Positions 14,101-25,500 of a stretch of DNA of 64,000 bases are shown piece after piece. Made by a program: the position numbers and the translations under genes. Under the pieces are notes generated by a model that searched no databases, was not told the origin of the DNA, and saw only the letters and a list, made by a program, of their open reading frames with translations. Position 1 is the stretch's first letter. Each line of letters begins with the position of its first letter. The stretch lies in contig JAODUO010000634.1 of the NCBI GenBank assembly GCA_025642075.2, positions 112,001 through 176,000 on the forward strand, given 5' to 3'. Source of the DNA: Ridgeia piscesae (Eukaryota; Annelida; Polychaeta; Sabellida; Siboglinidae).

Positions 14101-15078
14101 TCTGTAGCATTATGTTATTTAGCAGGTGTCTTATTATCAATGGCTGATAAACCATTGTCAACACCTTGATCATGTGACTTATTCATGTCACATGTTCAGT
14201 ATGGCAACACATTGTCACATGGTCTGCCTGGGAATGTGTTACAGTGGAAGTTGCATATGGTGCAGCACATCTCATTATGTAGACAAGGTGATGAGAACAC
14301 AAAACCCCTGCATTCTGTCTACACTGGCTGCCTATAAACTGGCAGATTTAATTCAAACTGCTATTGTTGGGGGCTGATGGGCACCTATATCCATTTTATC
14401 ACCATATGCCAACAAGATTACTTTGATCAGCCAAACAAGGTTCATAGTTAACTGCCCATAATACCACCTGTAATGTTATGGTGGTTTTAACTGTTCTGTG
14501 GTTGGTTTAATCCTAGAGAATATTGTGCCTCACAATGTCAAGCAAATCAAACACTCAACCAACCAGTCACACAAAATAATATAGCCATAATAGCCAAAAT
14601 AAACCACAATAACAACATTAGGAGTAAGCTAACTACAGACATTACACAAACATAAAAATGACCACAATAATAACACTGTCAAAGCACAATATCAGCACCG
14701 CCAACAAAATGACCACGTAAATAAGACAATACCAAACACATATAATAAGAACCACAATAACAATGATGTCTCAACAACAATAACAATACCTAATACTACT
14801 CCTATTGGCAACATAACTACAATAGCAATGCAAAGAACATAAACACATGGTGGATCTTTATCGAGGTCAGCCTCATGCCTGAAACACAGAAGCACAACAC
14901 GAGAACAATAACCAGCAATAAACTACCACAACAAATATCTTATCTCGTGCTTACTTGGCTTGACACCATCTTCTCCTTCCTCAACTTCGATGTCGAGCAC
15001 TTTGTCTATGCTCTTCTGAGCCGACTTCAGGGCCTGTGTCGCAAAACTCGACAGGCCACTTGAGTCCCACCAAGCCAT
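145..15078 (-). CDS. TMF1: TMF1-like golgin (TATA element modulatory factor 1), 3' part outside the window
   Basis: Ten exons in transcript order: 15078-14955, 13373-11595, 10601-10540, 7438-7304, 4547-4444, 2742-2625, 1920-1865, 1319-1161, 649-564, 206-145. All phases join; 895 codons are present and the last exon ends on a phase-0 donor, so the C-terminal domain lies to the left. The start was chosen because MAWWDSSGLSSFATQALKSA matches the conserved TMF1 N-terminus. Exon 2 codes for about 593 residues rich in Ser, Thr, Asp and Glu (low complexity, probably disordered). Exons 5-10 code for charged coiled coil, including EGEKLSKQQLQNSN, which is close to the vertebrate protein. TMF1 is a Golgi coiled-coil tether, known in mammals to bind Rab6 and once described as a DNA-binding factor. 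The weakest borders are the donor of exon 4 (GAG/GTTCGC) and that of exon 7 (AAAAGG/GTTGGC); both rest mainly on phase. Minisatellites adjoin exons 5, 6 and 8. Confidence 0.9.
1323..1372. repeat. 10-bp tandem repeat at the acceptor of TMF1 exon 8
   Basis: Alternating 10-mers agtagagcac and agtggagcac, about five units, end a few bases from the 3' splice site (AG at 1321-1320 on the minus strand). Read on the gene strand it is CT-rich and may act as the polypyrimidine tract. Confidence 0.85.
2755..3420. repeat. About 29-31 bp minisatellite in TMF1 intron 5
   Basis: About twenty units of the type gagatggtgagggtaacag plus ggcaatagg, with variants (gtgacatggcaata, agggaagatggcga). It starts about 13 bp from the acceptor of TMF1 exon 6 (2743-2744). 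On the gene strand the units are pyrimidine-rich (CCCTATTGCCCTGTCAC), so the array itself supplies the polypyrimidine tract. Long open frames across it are a by-product of the repeat. Confidence 0.95.
3527..4439. repeat. 55-bp/60-bp minisatellite with dimeric higher-order structure in TMF1 intron 5
   Basis: The first part (to about 4080) repeats with a 55-bp period around gcagagggcctgatatcatg; the second (4081-4440) repeats with an exact 60-bp period after gain of five bases (aaacctgacg in place of agact). In the 60-bp part, units alternate between aaacctgacg/aaacatg and agacctgacg/agacatg forms, giving a 120-bp dimer. It runs into the donor of TMF1 exon 5 (GTACGT, 4443-4438). The 60-bp period keeps frames open on both strands, which explains the ORFs of about 200 codons here; they are not genes. 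Confidence 0.95.
5082..5109. repeat. (TA)n microsatellite
   Basis: Uninterrupted TA run within TMF1 intron 4, between exons at 4547 and 7304. Apart from this, the intron shows nothing I could recognise. Confidence 0.9.
7605..7740. repeat. Short AT-rich local repeat in TMF1 intron 3
   Basis: The phrase attaatatgctaac recurs four times with small changes (gctaacttttatta, gctaactgttatgg). Intron 3 (7439-10539) is otherwise plain AT-rich sequence; no further exon could be fitted in phase. Confidence 0.5.
13560..14920. repeat. CAA/CAACA-rich simple sequence in TMF1 intron 1
   Basis: Two blocks, about 13560-13930 and 14600-14900, have a strong CA bias with tandem-like aacaacaac, accaccacc and ccacaataac phrases. 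The reverse strand gives Val/Leu/Cys/Trp-rich open frames that only reflect this composition. No exon seen. Confidence 0.7.
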
Positions 15079-16486
15079 GTTGCCAGGCTGCAACTGAAAC
15101 ACCATGTTATGGCATGACGATGATGAGAGGTAGGAGCAGGAAGTTCAATCTAAGTAATTCTTTCAGAGATCCTCATCATAAATGTGTTTAAGTCCCTAAA
15201 TGCACCTGCCTCTGTTGTAACAATTTTCATTTCCATCACACAAAACTGACACGTGAACATTTGGTATCACTGGAAAGCTGACATATTTTTCTAGACTATA
15301 TTTTTCCTTGTGCAGATTCAGTGATAGATTCCTCACAATCCAGTTTACAAAGCACGTGATACTGTTGCATTTTGTCTGATAAAATATTATGTTTTTTACT
15401 GCTTGCATTTTCCAATACAGATCTGACTGCAGGGCTGGGGTCAATTCAAAAAAGAATTGGAATTGATCAATTCAATTCCGGAATTGGAACGGCAATTGGA
15501 ATTGAAAGATTTGGAACAAAATTAATAATGCGCCATATTTGCAGCGGTGACATCGCGTTGTTTACTTCAACTCAGCGTGTTTACTTCAACTCTGCGTGTT
15601 TAAATTGTTTGAAAACAGAAATATTTTTTTAATCTAACTTCTTTGTACCGGAAGTGATGTAGAGTCACATTGCGAACACATACACATCGATATAAGGTGA
15701 AAAAAACACGGTTTTAAAAGGCCGTAATAATTTAGGCCAGTTAAGTATAAGATTATCCATAGTAGATAGAACAGATAATACCAAATAAACTACCAATACA
15801 GAACTAATCATGCACGTCATCACGTCACTCACTAAGTGACTATAACATGATGATGATGATGATCAACGTCAACACGACACGGTGGACGTCAATCTTCAGA
15901 TGTCATTTAACTGTTTTACTCATACAGGGAAAATGGCAAATGCTTACGTACACAGAAGACTGGCTAGCTTTACATACAGGTGAACAGATAGGACGTTTGA
16001 GTATGACGTACGTAAATGTTCTGTCAGTATGAATGTTTATCATAAGATACGTTGTGCCTGCAACTCCGGTTCCGCCATACTTATTTTGATGACATCAAAA
16101 TTAGTTTTAACTTCTCCCGTTTGGTGGGGCGTCAGTGGTCAAGCAAGATACAAAACTTGCATACAAAACGAAGAACGCGTTCGTAAATAATATTTGAGTT
16201 ATATTAAGCAACATTTTACTATCTAATTAAAATGGTTTTGCTTTCCATGGTGTGATTTAATGGGAATAACGGCAAATAGATAGTTATCATAAACATCATA
16301 AAATTGCCGTAAATCTATGACTCGGCAGTTATCTGAACATGATGAGATTATTCATTACTGACATTAGCGCATTTAATGTGGATACGATTGTCAAAAACCG
16401 AAAAACAAAACTTTTATTTCCCTTTAGAGATGAGCCAATAAAGCGCCTGAAAGTAAAAGCGGTACATTCCTCCTGCAAACCTCGAG
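15079..16486. other. Intergenic, upstream of TMF1
   Basis: Holds the unmapped TMF1 promoter and 5' UTR. At about 15440-15510 there is a self-complementary patch built from gaattggaattgatcaattc, a style common in short inverted-repeat elements. No gene recognised. Confidence 0.5.
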
Positions 16487-16598
16487 GCCCCGGTGGCACA
16501 ATCGGTTAGCGCGCCGTACTTATAAACAGTACCGCCTGGCAACAGGCGTGGCAGACTGAGAGATGCGGAGGTTGTGAGTTCGATCCTCACCCGGGGCA
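16487..16598 (+). tRNA. tRNA-Ile(UAU) with 38-nt intron
   Basis: The acceptor stem GCCCCGG (16487-16493) pairs perfectly with CCGGGGC (16591-16597), followed by discriminator A. The anticodon loop is CTTATAA with anticodon TAT at 16521-16523; its stem CCGTA pairs with TGCGG (one G-T pair). The T-arm is GTGAG-TTCGATC-CTCAC. The sequence between position 37 (16524) and position 38 (16563) is an intron of 38 nt at the usual place for nuclear tRNA introns; animal tRNA-Ile(UAU) genes normally carry one. A TTTT terminator for RNA polymerase III is at 16603-16606. One D-stem pair is A-C, a small irregularity. Confidence 0.95.
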
Positions 16599-16602
16599 CT
16601 TA

Positions 16603-16606
16603 TTTT
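16603..16606 (+). terminator. RNA polymerase III terminator of the tRNA gene
   Basis: Four T residues, five bases after the tRNA 3' end. Confidence 0.7.
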
Positions 16607-16710
16607 ATCAAACTTTCAGAATGCGAATTTCTATCATGAAACACGCTTACGTATATTTGTAATCAAATTAAATTACTCAATTAATAATACCTTAAATCAT
16701 ATAATAATAA

Positions 16711-16828
16711 AAATATTAAATTCTATATGCAATATATAATTTCCATGACATGGAAATGGGATATGATTACAAATATAATTTCCATGTATGACATGGAAAT
16801 TCTATTTTGTATATAGAATTTAATATTT
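16711..16828. mobile_element. Nested palindromic MITE-like element
   Basis: The outer 18-bp arms aaatattaaattctatat and atatagaatttaatattt are perfect reverse complements. Inside are two further palindromes, each made of atttccatg and catggaaat. The whole 118 bp can fold as one hairpin. It lies about 110 bp past the tRNA gene. Confidence 0.7.
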
Positions 16829-16957
16829 GAAATTAAAAAAGGATAGAATTATAGTAGAATACTAGCTAAATAAAAATCTAGTTTTATAATTATATATAAA
16901 TTATATAATTTAAAAAAAAATCTATATTACACAATATAATTTAAATGTCATATACCT

Positions 16958-16996
<39 letters not shown>

Positions 16997-17561
16997 ATAA
17001 AAAATCATGTAAATTATATTTTATATATATGTATTTAATATTATATATAATTATATAAATCTTTTTATTTATCTATTCTTCTATTTTTAGAAGCTAATAT
17101 TTGCAGCATGGCTAAAATTGTGAATGTTTCAGGTATCCCATAGATGTTTAGATGGTGTTTCATGGAACAGGTGTGCCACACTTCAAGCAAATACTGCGTC
17201 ATATAAAAATTACCTTTACTTGTTTATTTAGAAAAGGAACACTACATCAGAAACAAACACATCCTGTGTAGCAACCTACTGTCGACTATTAAATGCTAGT
17301 GATTTTTGTTCCCAATGGGCATTATTGGTGAACAAAACATAATTGAAAACGTTGTTATAACTTACAAATCACTGGGTTCAGCATTGGTAAAATATAAGTT
17401 GTTGCCCCTCAAACGAATAAATACATCTTCCCCTGTGTACATAAGCACTTGTGAATTAAATCGAGTTCACTTGTCGTCATGACCAATAACCTAATGTTAT
17501 CATTTGTAGTTTTGTGACCCCATTATTAATTTATACATGCTTACTTTTTGCTTACGTGAAG

Positions 17562-17672
17562 AGACTTGGAAGGTATGGAGACCGAGAGCAAGACAGGTCA
17601 ATGGAGACTGTTGATAGAGAAAGAATTGTGAAAGAATTGCGAGATGAGAACAAAAGAAGGATCAAAAGATAA
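17562..17672 (+). CDS. Possible orphan terminal exon, function unknown
   Basis: Following an acceptor-like ..tacgtgaag, 36 codons end in TAA and read a highly charged peptide (RYGDREQDRSMETVDRERIV, then KELRDENKRRIKR). Poly(A)-like aataaataataaa follows at about 17740. A plus-strand start ATGGCTAAAATTGTGAATG ending at a GT lies near 17108. I do not recognise the family; it may be a small real gene, a decayed one, or chance. Confidence 0.25.
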   Translation, partial: RLGRYGDREQDRSMETVDRERIVKELRDENKRRIKR

Positions 17673-18104
17673 CTTAAATTAATGAACATCTTAACTCTGA
17701 TGAAATTGAATCAGTAGAACATGGCAACACATTTGTTCCAATAAATAATAAACCCTATAGATGTGCTAAAATGTGCATTTTATTTTTTGCCAGATGCAGA
17801 ATATTTTAGGTAGACAATACATCAAAAAAATTCAAAAAAGTATAAATTCATTCATTTGTTTCTGACTGACAAAATGCAATTAACTGCTTCGATACCACAA
17901 TAAATGGCTTTATTTAAATATATTATTTACTGAATTGTTGGAAAATGTGTCCCATTATTACTTGGATAATAAAATTGCTAGGCTCTACCTAAAGTAATTG
18001 CAAAATCAGAAACCACACAACTTGACCAGCTGCTTACTAGTACATTACAAGATAACTGTAGACAGTATTTCAGAGTTACTCATACAGCTGCCTCATACGC
18101 ATTA

Positions 18105-18291
18105 CAGTCCTGCCCCACTTTATGGTCACCTTGGGTCTATAACCACCTCACAATTAGGGTCAACACAGGACAGTCTAAAGGTATTTAACAAACAGAAATG
18201 TATAAGAAGTTACGTCTGCTGAAACAGCAACCAGCTGCTTAGGTCACTTTGACCCAGTTGTGAAGGTGACCTGAATAGCAAGGCTTCACTG
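18105..18291. mobile_element. 187-bp MITE with TA target duplication (Tc1/mariner type)
   Basis: Starts CAGTCCTGCCCCAC and ends GGCTTCACTG, flanked on each side by TA. The ends are imperfect inverted repeats, best inside (TCACCTT against AAGGTGA). No coding capacity. Confidence 0.7.
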
Positions 18292-18373
18292 TACTGGTAT
18301 TTGGGTTTATAGCAGAAAGGACAACATTTTCAAGTCATTCATTTCAAACTTCTAAGTCACTGGATAACATTGT

Positions 18374-18398
18374 TTTATTATACAAAAACAACTTTATT
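18374..18398 (-). terminator. Candidate poly(A) signals of RNF2
   Basis: Two AATAAA hexamers on the minus strand (18398-18393 and 18379-18374), about 1.1 kb past the RNF2 stop. Another lies at 18586-18581. Position only; use not shown. Confidence 0.35.
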
Positions 18399-19529
18399 TC
18401 CATTTTGTTGCAGTTATACCGTAACTTCAGTACTTTTTTCTTTAATCTAATCTTCAATTGCTTTCTGACAACTGTTATATCAACAGCAAGGGTTAACTTG
18501 TAGGCATACATTACTATAGCCCAATTCAGATATTTGTTTGATATGTATGTAATAATTGTATGCACTATGTAAGTATGTCATTTATTAGTGTAAGCAAGTA
18601 TACACACCTGGTATAAAATGACATTTTGGCTGATTACTGTTAGACTTCATGATATAATAATATACTGCAAAGTACACAACTTCAATTTTTCACAACTACT
18701 GAACACATATGTACATGTAAATGACCACTTTAGAAGTATCTTGTAGTGAATGTTCTAAGCTGGTTGCAACCTATTCCAATTTTTTCCTGCATTTTTTCGG
18801 ATAATTTAACCCACACAGTATAATTAAAATTGCCCCGTGTGAACCATTTTTGGTAATGACGCTGTCACTGGTTGAGAGTTATCTTTTAAAATATTCAAGC
18901 TCGGAGACACAACAAACAAAATCATTTAGCTAGTCATACATGGGGACAGGCAAAAGTATAATTTAAAAAAAATCTTAAACATGGAGTGGACACCAATTTG
19001 CTTCTTCTGTGCAGAAATTATACATAAACCAAGAAACTAACTTGGGTTGTGTGAGACAACGCGACAGCAATGTGACCACCAGCCAGAGTAACCTCATAAT
19101 TACATGGCTTCTAATAATATTACGAATATTAATTCTCAATCGTAATGTGGTTGAGATGGGTGTGGCGATAAAACTAACCGCTAGTTGGGTGGTTAACCAA
19201 ACAATATGCGAACTGTGGTTGGCAATATTGTGGGTGTGCATGGTATTGCAGTCAAATAATCAGCGATTCATAGTCAGCAAGTGGGGCAAGGTTCCATCTA
19301 GCCTAAAGAAAATGTATGTCATATATAACAGTCAGAAACATAGCACCAGTTATCCTAGCAAACTAAATGACCTTATTTGCAGTGTGTACAACATGAACTG
19401 TAACTCTTGAACCAGTGGAGCCTCCAACAGACTAAGACCACAGTAAGCTGTAGTCATGAGCCACACATCCAGTTCTAGCTTGGTTGTTACTAGTGGATGC
19501 ACATGGAAATGACAATACAGTGAAATTCA

Positions 19530-22301
19530 CTATTTATCTTCCTTCTTCTTCTGTGAACTGTAGAACACTTCGAGTGGCTTGGTGAGTCTGCAGTATTTCT
19601 CATTGAGTTGTTCGAGTGTCATTGAACCGTTGATTGTGACAAAGTTGCCCGGGGAGGTTGCAACGTGAATTGTGTACTTTGTCTCGTCCAGTGGCGGCAC
19701 CTGTTGGCCGCTGTCAGATCCTGAAACATTGCAATATACTCGGATATAGATAAACACAAGTGTGTTTGAAAAAACATTAACAGTGGCACCCAACCAGTTT
19801 CTTTGGAGCACATTTTAACCATCTTTATGTCTAATGTATGTACACGCCACCCTTGTAAATCTAGGGTGGTACTTGACAAAACCACCCGTTGTACTTATCC
19901 CATGATATAATTATAAAGAAGGACATCTTCTGAATCAGTTGTACCATGTCTAAGTTATTGTTATTCTCTGTCCATGATTCCTGGAACCAACTCAACTTTG
20001 AACACAATTTTAATATTTCATTTAGTACAACAAACTATTTGATGGAATGTTATGACATTTTTTTATTATTATATCTGAGGTCAGAGAAAGTACTTTTCTA
20101 AGCTTAAACACACTCAGTGGCTTACAAACAGTTAACAATAACATTCCAACTCTCAATTCAGTTATAAGCTAATTATTTTATAACAAGCCTGAGGATGGGA
20201 CGAATCTGGAATTTAATTTGAATTGAACTGAATATCCTTTTTTAATATGAATCGAATATTGAATACTCACTGGCTTCAAATTCGATTTTGAATTGTATCG
20301 CGGGAAATATTCTAAATTTCAAATACAAATTGAATATTCCTCTCATCCTTACTGACTGCCTGATATATGGCTGTAACATTGCAATCATGTTAAGATATTC
20401 ATTCTTTTTAATGTAATCATATATTTGTTCAATTGGTAAAAACAGGGAAACAATGTCAGATTAATTACTCACCTGTTTCGGTGTGTGCCTGCTTCTCTAG
20501 CGCTATCCTCAATGCCAGGTATTTTGCAAGATGGTCAACTGTAATAAGAAATTGTTGCATAATAAATCTGATAAAACACTTCGTACTAATAAAATCTGAT
20601 AAAACACTTAACAATTTTGCAAGACTGAATGAGTGACAACAATTAAATATTTTAAAATGTTGAGTCTTTGACTGTTTATTTGTCGCAACAATGTATTATC
20701 TCAGAACTGGAATTGATGAGCAATTCCAGTTCTGGAACCCAAGTCATGAAATGTACTTGATAATCTGCCTTGTCCTTTCCAAAACATAAAGTACTGAAAA
20801 AATGTACATTGGTATATTTCAAAATATTTTATTCAGGGGAACTAGAACAGTTCTCATAATGTCACTTTAAGAGTCAAGTGACTCAAGTCCATGAATCCAA
20901 ACATTGTTGCCATAATGTGTACTGGAAATTAACAATTTATACATAATTGTGGCATTGTTTGATCACATACACCTGCAAAGAGTAGGCCTACAAGTTTATG
21001 TAAACTCATCACATGCAATTATATTGTCTCCAAAATGCTCTTATAGACATTTCTTGTGTTTGACCATTGTTGTGCAAGTTCTGCATATTATCGTTTGGGT
21101 TGTGTGTGTTTTCAAATAGCATGCAGCCATGCAGACAGCAGATCATAAATTCAATGTCCAAGACGCAATTCTCAAAAATGTTTTAAATGTTTTAAATCCA
21201 GCTGCGCCAAAATCAGACTTGCGAAATGTCAAGATCCTTTGGCAAACTCGTTGAAACTATGAATGTAGATAATCATATGTCTGTCTGTAACGTAGCAGAT
21301 TGTTCTGAACGTTACAATACTGGTTGGCCAGCATCATTTATGTGCACTATTAACCAACAATCTATATCCGCTGATTGTAGCAACACATGACAATGCCACA
21401 CCTTTAGGGTTATTGTGCAGGGAGGTATTAAAGAGGGTGCAGTTGGAGTTTTTTAGACTTAAAGGGGTGATGCAGTTGATGAATACAAGAGTTGGGGTAT
21501 GGGTTTTTGGGACCTATGATCATAGCCCATCATAGGTCAATGGAGAGATGTCAGATGCTGACCTGAAGCATTTGCTGTTGTCTTGATGTATCGGACTTGT
21601 GCGTTCTCATCGTGCTCCTCTATCGGATGAGGTTTGAAAACAAGTTCAATGTCATCAGCAGTATTCACTGGTATAGTTTCTGCTGTTTCTGACCCAGTTT
21701 CACAGTATGATTCAGCATCAATGTTCGACATGTTAGAATTCTCGCCTGCAGATTCCTCTGAAGCGGCTCTCGCTCGTTTGCATGGGGTTGATTCACCAGA
21801 TGTTGCACCCGCCTCGGTTTTTGAAACCTCTGGTTGTTTTCTCACACGCTGGGCTCGGTTCATTGCCTGCAGACGGAGCCCCTCCTCGATGCTGTGTGTG
21901 AATGCGTTAGTATTGTGGTGTGCCTTCAATTTTGCGAGTACCCTCTCTTGGTGTGCTTCGTATTCGTCGCGACTAGGGTAGATTTTCGATATCAAGGCAT
22001 CGAAATTGGGATCTGGCCTCAGAGACCGTTTGGAAACGAGTTTTTTGCGACATGTCGGGCACTCTTTATTGCCGCTGCGCAGTGCTGTTATGATGCACTC
22101 CTGACAGAAGCGATGCAGACACTCTTTCGTGGTCATGGTGTTCTTCAGCATATCCAAACAAATGGGACACATCAATTCACTATGTAGGCTTCTCGGCGAG
22201 ACTGCTATTTCTGTGTTGTCCGTGATCGCCTCTTGAGGCGTTCGATGCAACTCGTACAAACTGAGCTCCCATGTTTTACTTGGAACTGGAGGATGCTCCA
22301 T
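19530..22301 (-). CDS. RNF2: RNF2/RING1 E3 ubiquitin ligase of Polycomb repressive complex 1
   Basis: Three exons: 22301-21563, 20538-20473, 19720-19530 (stop TAG), joined in phase 1 at both introns, giving 331 aa; human RNF2 has 336. The N-terminus [14 protein letters not shown] is typical. A C3HC4 RING finger has C45, C48, C61, H63, C66, C69, C81 and C84. The middle is a Ser/Glu-rich linker with a basic KRAR patch near residue 175. [11 protein letters not shown] joins [15 protein letters not shown] across the first intron, as in vertebrates, and the C-terminal RAWUL domain (about 255-331) ends in [11 protein letters not shown]. The family mono-ubiquitinates histone H2A in the nucleus as part of PRC1. 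One invertebrate gene usually stands for both RING1 and RNF2. It shares a short promoter region with E4F1. Confidence 0.96.
20205..20345. repeat. AT-rich interspersed element, copy 1
   Basis: Begins gaggatgggacgaatctgg and ends in a roughly inverted form (cctctcatcct); the inside repeats gaat and attc phrases and caaatacaaat. A second copy lies at about 48063-48170 (taggatgaatctggtatttc). A small inverted-repeat family, located in RNF2 intron 2. Confidence 0.55.
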
Positions 22302-22500
22302 ATTTTATTATCAAAAAGTCGCAGAAATCATAAACATCCGGGCAATTCTGTAGGGACACCACGTGACAATAACTATAGTATTTTCCGATGAAGCTTGGAC
22401 TTACTGAATTGTCCAATGGGGACTAACTATGTTATACAGTTGAAGCAATGTTTTACTTTCGGAAAGGAGTATCACTTAGCACACTGCTGATTGTCGCAAA
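22302..22500. promoter_or_regulatory. Bidirectional promoter region between RNF2 and E4F1
   Basis: Only 199 bp separate the two start codons, which point away from each other. It holds a CACGTGAC E-box (22360-22367, USF/MYC/TFE type) and a CCAAT box (22413-22417). No TATA box was seen, as is usual for housekeeping pairs. The 5' ends of both transcripts are unknown. Confidence 0.7.
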
Positions 22501-25500
22501 ATGTCGGAAATCACTGAGCACGACGATCCGACATTCGATAATTCGTCGCAAAAAGGTAGAACTTGAGCGCTGTCGTAAACATCTTTTCACGTGGTTTTGT
22601 TTATTTTTATGTTGAAGTTCACTTCTACTTTTAGCATTAGTACAACTTGTTTATAAGCAAGGCATGGATACAGGCAAAAGCAAATATATTTGAGTAAATT
22701 GTACAACGGAATTGTACAACCGAATTTTCCACGCGGGAAGACGACGACGAAGTTTCGAACAAAACTACAATTAACTGATCGGGTCTGCGCGTCCACTTTT
22801 TGCACAACTCAGCTGAATTTAGCGTGTCAGCAGGTCACATACGATACTGTATTAAGCCTTTAGGTTTGACTGTGATGAGGACTGTTAAATTATGTAAAAG
22901 TACATCTTTGCCTAAATTCCTCATGATAGACAGGATGGGGGTTTATATCATCAACACATTATATATAAACAAATAGGCCGATACAAATAATGTTACAGGT
23001 AACACTAAGTGACTAACACCTATAACTACAAACAAGCCTTTTACCAGGGTTCCAATACATACATGATCGATCATTATATGTGTAATTTATATTGAACTTT
23101 TGGTACTGATTCAGTAATTTGTGTTGTACCTTAGATTGGTATATAATGATTAATCTGATTATTATTTATCAATGCATATGAACCCTCATTTAAGAAAAAA
23201 GTGACTAATGATTTGGCTGTGACAGCCAATTAAATTATGAGCAAAGGCTATTTTTAGTATAAAAGTATGAAGATTGTAAGTTTATACCCCCGACCCAATT
23301 AATGAACCAGAGTATTATATGTATGTTTCAGCTGGTGTCACGCCACTCCGTGATGTGTCCACTGCTGTACAGCCTGACAATGACGCAAACAATGACATGG
23401 ATCAAGACACCCACTGCTGTGGCAAGTGTCGTTTGGTCTTCACAAGTCTTGACGCATACATCCAGCACAAGTTGTCAAAGGACAACTGCAAGGTGACGTA
23501 CACAAAGAGCAGCCGCTGGCTCATACCTCGCATTGTCGTCAAGAAGGAGAAGCGGGTTGTGCCTGTTGATGTCGCGAAGGACAGCAATGCATGCAAGAAT
23601 CAAGAATCGAGTGAGGCATGCCCGCCGAGAAAGGGTACAGTTGCTTTTTTTTGTTTGACAAAACATTACGTTGTTGGGAGACTGTTTTTAAAAGTAGTAT
23701 TCTGCTTTGAATAGTCGGGATTGTTTTCCATACATGGTATCCTTCAGTTGGCTTCTTGGTTTTTTTTCTACATTGTGTTTCAGTGTGGTGATTGGTGAAG
23801 TAAAATTTTATGTATGCCCCAACACACGGTCATGTATTGTTCTCACTAATTGGCAATAGTTGCGGAGTTTGTTTATTTGAAAAATGATCAAGTACGTTAT
23901 TTAAAAAAAACTTGTTTGTATAAAGGATGTACCAAGTTAACCAAGTTTCACACATTGTATCTTTCAGTAGATTAGGCACATAACAGGGTATAATTTCATT
24001 CTACCAAGCAGGAAATCTGTCTTTTGGCACTGGCAATTAACAGTTCATCATAGAAGTATTTAAATACATAGTTATGAAAACAAGTTGTGCAATTTTTAAA
24101 AATTTGAGATTGTGGTCATAATCAAAGCCAGTCTACATTAATGAAAAGTCACTTGTGATGTCATGAATGTAGACGTCAACAGTTAGCAACTGCATGCAGA
24201 TGGCAGATGGCGTATTTGACAACATGTTGAACCACTGCTGCAGGTCGAAGACAGAGTCGGGTGGAGTTGGCACACAGCCAAGATAACATCATTGTCAAGT
24301 CAGAATACACGTGCAAGACTTGTGGGAAAGTGTTTCACCGCGAGGCCATCCTTCGACGTCATGTCTACTACACACATAACAACAACTTTGACAGTCTCAA
24401 TGACGACGACGAAGGCACTGACACAACAGGCGAAAAACAGCCGCCGGCAGAGGGCACCGCTGCAGGAGGAAGTGGCGGCATTGAAGTGGCGAAAAGAAAT
24501 GGAGTGTTTGACGATGATTTATCAGATTCTTACTTGAAGCCACACTCATGTTCACACTGTCATAGACAGTTCAGAGATGTGAGTTGCCCAACAAAATTGG
24601 AAATACTAGATGAAATCTGTATATTAGTATGCAAACTTTGGGACATTTTACGTTGATCTCCTCCCAGGTGCCACACACCACTTTCCATATTCACTGACTT
24701 CCATGGACCATTGGCCTGTGATATCCACATTGACAATATATTTTTGTGAAAAATTTAATTTTTAAAGTTATTTAGTTTTAATGGACAAATTGAGTTGTCA
24801 GTCATTCCCCGGTTGGCGCAATGGTTTGTTGCTCCATGCGTTGGTTCAAACTAGTGTTTTTTGTTGCAGGATATAATTCTGGTGGCTCTTCTGTGTTCCT
24901 TTATGTTCAGCTCTTCGTTTTCTGAGTCTATTAGCATGAGGTCACATGTTCCCATATATATACCAATCTAATGATTTTTTAATATCAGTGCAGCTAGATA
25001 AGTTTTATTTGTTGGGAACTGTTTTAGGCTGGCTTTGAATGGCTTCAACAGTCAGATTATGGTTTTTCATTAAAGTTTTTGCCGATGTTTTGATTATTAC
25101 TTTTGTAGCACAACATACTGAGGGCCCATTTGTTGACACATTCCAACCAGCGTGACTTCCCGTGCACCTGGGGCAACTGTCAGTATGCCTTCAAGACAAA
25201 GGGGTCACTGAAGCGGCACATGCGAAGACACACAGGTTGGGCAACAACACAATGTTGCATAATTTAATTACAAGAGCAGTTTTAAGTCGCAGTGATTTAT
25301 GAAAGTGAAATTTGTTTTTTGCAAAAATTTCATGATAGTGTGGAATTGCAGCAGCGAAGGGAAACCAAATTCTTTGATTAATTAGGCGAAATATAGTGTA
25401 CAAGGAAAAAAAACTAATAATACCGCTGTACAAAACAATAGTTAGGCCTCATTTAGAATATTGCATACAGGCATGGAGGCCATATCGCAAGAAGGATATT

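Larger units (their letters stand above)
16829..19529. other. Intergenic and RNF2 3' flank
   Basis: Very AT-rich to about 17100, with a (TA)n run at about 16960-16992. It then holds a possible coding exon (17562-17672), a MITE (18105-18291) and candidate RNF2 poly(A) signals. Nothing else recognised. Confidence 0.5.

Noticed and set aside
24805..24860. Second tRNA gene
   Set aside because: A and B boxes are present, but the acceptor and anticodon stems do not pair.
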